A stretch of DNA of 12,850 nucleotides from an uncultured Acetatifactor sp. (GTDB lineage: Bacteria; Bacillota; Clostridia; Lachnospirales; Lachnospiraceae), in NCBI GenBank assembly GCA_910577665.1, contig CAJTOJ010000056.1:1-12850 (forward strand), written 5' to 3'. The notes under the pieces were generated by a model. The model was not told where the DNA came from, did not search any database, and saw only the letters and a list, made by a program, of their open reading frames with translations. Below are positions 11,524 to 12,850 of this stretch, piece by piece. Numbering within the stretch: the stretch's first letter is position 1; every line of letters starts with the position of its first letter. Position numbers and translations under genes: made by a program.

Positions 11524-12850
11524 TTTTGATATATTTCACATATCGTATTTCCATATGACTTGATGGAATCCATCAACAGATAATTTTCCTTTACCAGATT
11601 GTATTCAGAGGAACCGTACATGTTTGCATACGTGGGATTCACAATAATGTATTCGGCATTTTTCCAGTCTTCACATAAAATAAAACGCATTCGGTGTTTT
11701 CCTCTTAGTGCATTTAATTGTTTTTCCAGCCCCCAATAAGCAGGATTACTTATCGTTCCTACGGTAATATTTCCTTCTTTACAATTTTTAAGTAGTATTT
11801 CATAAGCCTGTTTAAAGGACATATCCCAATAGTCCAGTTCATAGGAAGACGCAACATTTTGACCGGCAAGGATGTTGTAATATGCATATTCATTCGGGTA
11901 AGACATTGCAATCCCGGCAATTAACGATAAACTGTATATTCCCAGTATTCCGGAAATAAGTTTTTCCTTGTGAAAGCGTGATGCCATACGATATAAGGAA
12001 AATATACATTGGGCCGCCAGTGTAATAAACATGATGTAGGTAAAATAGAAGTGGCGCCATCCATTATATACGGAAGTTTCTGCCAATATTGCATAACATA
12101 GAGGAATCCCCACTGCTAGTTCCATCACAAAAAGATACCCAGTGCCATCAAAAAGTTTTTCTGGTTTCCGGATCAGGGAGGTGATTTGTATGATGCTGCC
12201 AATTCCAGCCAAAAGCAAGATCCCAACAGGGATAGTCAGTGAAATCATTGTAGGAAGATATATTTTGGGGATGCCAGTAGAGTTTTTGTTGTACATGTGT
12301 CCCATAAATAAAATGTAATCATTCCAACGGAAATTGCTGGCACTGGAAAACAGGTAATACCAAAATTCCCACAATCCGGTCCAGCATGCAGGCGTAATGA
12401 TTATATAAGAAGACAGCCACAGAAAAACGCAGGCAATTCCTTTTATGGCCACATCTTTATTAAACTGTCTCTTGATAATTAAGGCTAAAAGAATGTAAAG
12501 GCCAAGCATACCCCATATGAAGATCCCTATAATCTTCATGTTGGAGGACAGGCTTCCAAACAGTGAAAAGCAGATGATATCTCTCCAGTTTCTTTTTTCA
12601 TAGACTTTCCACCCATAATATGCAGTGCATATAATCAAAGAGAGCAATACGATATCCTTGTTATTATAGTGGCTTTCAGCGAATATCCGGGGAGTAAAAA
12701 AGAACAATGTGGTTGCGAATACGGAAACAGATAAATGGTGGAATATCCTTAACAACAGATGAAACAGGGCATAAACACCACAAAACATTAGTACATAAAT
12801 ATAAATATGCCATACAATATTGCCGATAAATGGAGAAACCTGGTTGATAT
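11508..12850 (-). CDS. GT-C-type glycosyltransferase-like membrane protein (GT39/PMT-like), 5' end outside window
   Basis: The frame is open to the window edge: 20 further residues (ending in WHIYIYVL) precede the first internal ATG at 12788, so the real start lies beyond 12850. At least 446 residues are visible, with about nine hydrophobic helices and a soluble C-terminal domain of about 120 residues (from NEYAYYNILAGQNV). Motifs familiar from ArnT/PMT-like lipid-linked-sugar transferases are FFTPRIFAESHYNNKDI (a variant of the SPRFFA..YNPKD pattern), FRWNDYILFMGHMY and the membrane-face motif ETSVYNGWRHFYFTY. Such proteins move a sugar from a polyprenyl-phosphate donor on the outer face of the membrane. 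The catalytic acidic loop near the N-terminus is outside the window, so donor and acceptor cannot be judged. The gene is visibly AT-richer than the rarA-malic enzyme region, suggesting a different origin, as is usual for surface-polysaccharide genes. Confidence 0.78.
   Translation of the reverse strand, partial: INQVSPFIGNIVWHIYIYVLMFCGVYALFHLLLRIFHHLSVSVFATTLFFFTPRIFAESHYNNKDIVLLSLIICTAYYGWKVYEKRNWRDIICFSLFGSLSSNMKIIGIFIWGMLGLYILLALIIKRQFNKDVAIKGIACVFLWLSSYIIITPACWTGLWEFWYYLFSSASNFRWNDYILFMGHMYNKNSTGIPKIYLPTMISLTIPVGILLLAGIGSIIQITSLIRKPEKLFDGTGYLFVMELAVGIPLCYAILAETSVYNGWRHFYFTYIMFITLAAQCIFSLYRMASRFHKEKLISGILGIYSLSLIAGIAMSYPNEYAYYNILAGQNVASSYELDYWDMSFKQAYEILLKNCKEGNITVGTISNPAYWGLEKQLNALRGKHRMRFILCEDWKNAEYIIVNPTYANMYGSSEYNLVKENYLLMDSIKSYGNTICEIYQKQKTE

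Noticed and set aside
11290..11529. Short ORFs on both strands in the GC-rich block
   Set aside because: They overlap each other and the hairpins, have no clear SD and no recognisable product; the palindromic structure explains their coding-like openness better.
1..12850. CRISPR array, tRNA, rRNA or phage structural genes
   Set aside because: No regularly spaced direct repeats, no cloverleaf with the conserved T-loop, no rRNA-like stretch and no phage proteins were found; the repeats present are dispersed inverted-repeat elements.

Overview
The window looks like ordinary chromosome of a Gram-positive anaerobe, most likely a Lachnospiraceae (Clostridia) member. The evidence is the gene families present (DUF4364, PadR plus DUF2812, PF06541-type membrane protein, AI-2E exporter, YhcC/TIGR01212 radical SAM, NYN-LOTUS protein next to RarA), strong AGGAGG-type ribosome binding sites, and TTGACA/TATAAT-like promoters. 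The genus is an inference and cannot be fixed from the sequence alone.

Layout. The left edge (1-558, minus) holds the N-terminal part of a tyrosine recombinase broken by a one-base insertion near 303. Head-to-head with it is a small five-helix membrane protein (605-1165, plus). A gene-free stretch (1166-1594) carries a long imperfect hairpin, a good promoter and a small terminal-inverted-repeat element. An AI-2E-family transporter follows (1595-2875), ending in a strong hairpin. A second gene-free stretch (2876-3253) holds a relative of the small element plus a promoter and operator for a translationally coupled PadR regulator/DUF2812 pair (3254-4305). Next comes a two-gene unit: a NYN nuclease-like protein with two LOTUS/OST-HTH domains, and the fork-repair ATPase RarA (4388-6694). 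Three minus-strand genes follow: DUF4364 (6778-7293), a TIGR01212 radical SAM protein (7360-8448) and malic enzyme (8572-9726). Past another copy of the small element, a polytopic membrane protein of unknown function (9999-11267, plus) converges on an AT-rich, right-truncated GT-C-type glycosyltransferase-like membrane protein (11508-12850, minus). A GC-rich, strongly self-complementary intergenic block lies between them.

The most notable thing is not a protein. It is a family of short (about 90-130 bp) non-autonomous repeats ending in GTTACTGTTC / GAACAGTAAC. Two copies (1383-1491 and 9856-9968, in opposite orientation) share internal sequence, and each is flanked by a perfect direct repeat (9 bp GTTCATGAT; 8 bp CAACTATC). 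They therefore look like MITE-type insertions with target-site duplications. A third copy (2976-3107) is diverged but recognisable, and a fourth hairpin (1170-1257) shares only the termini. All four sit in intergenic or leader positions. No transposase for them is visible in the window.

No rRNA, tRNA, CRISPR array or known defence island was seen.
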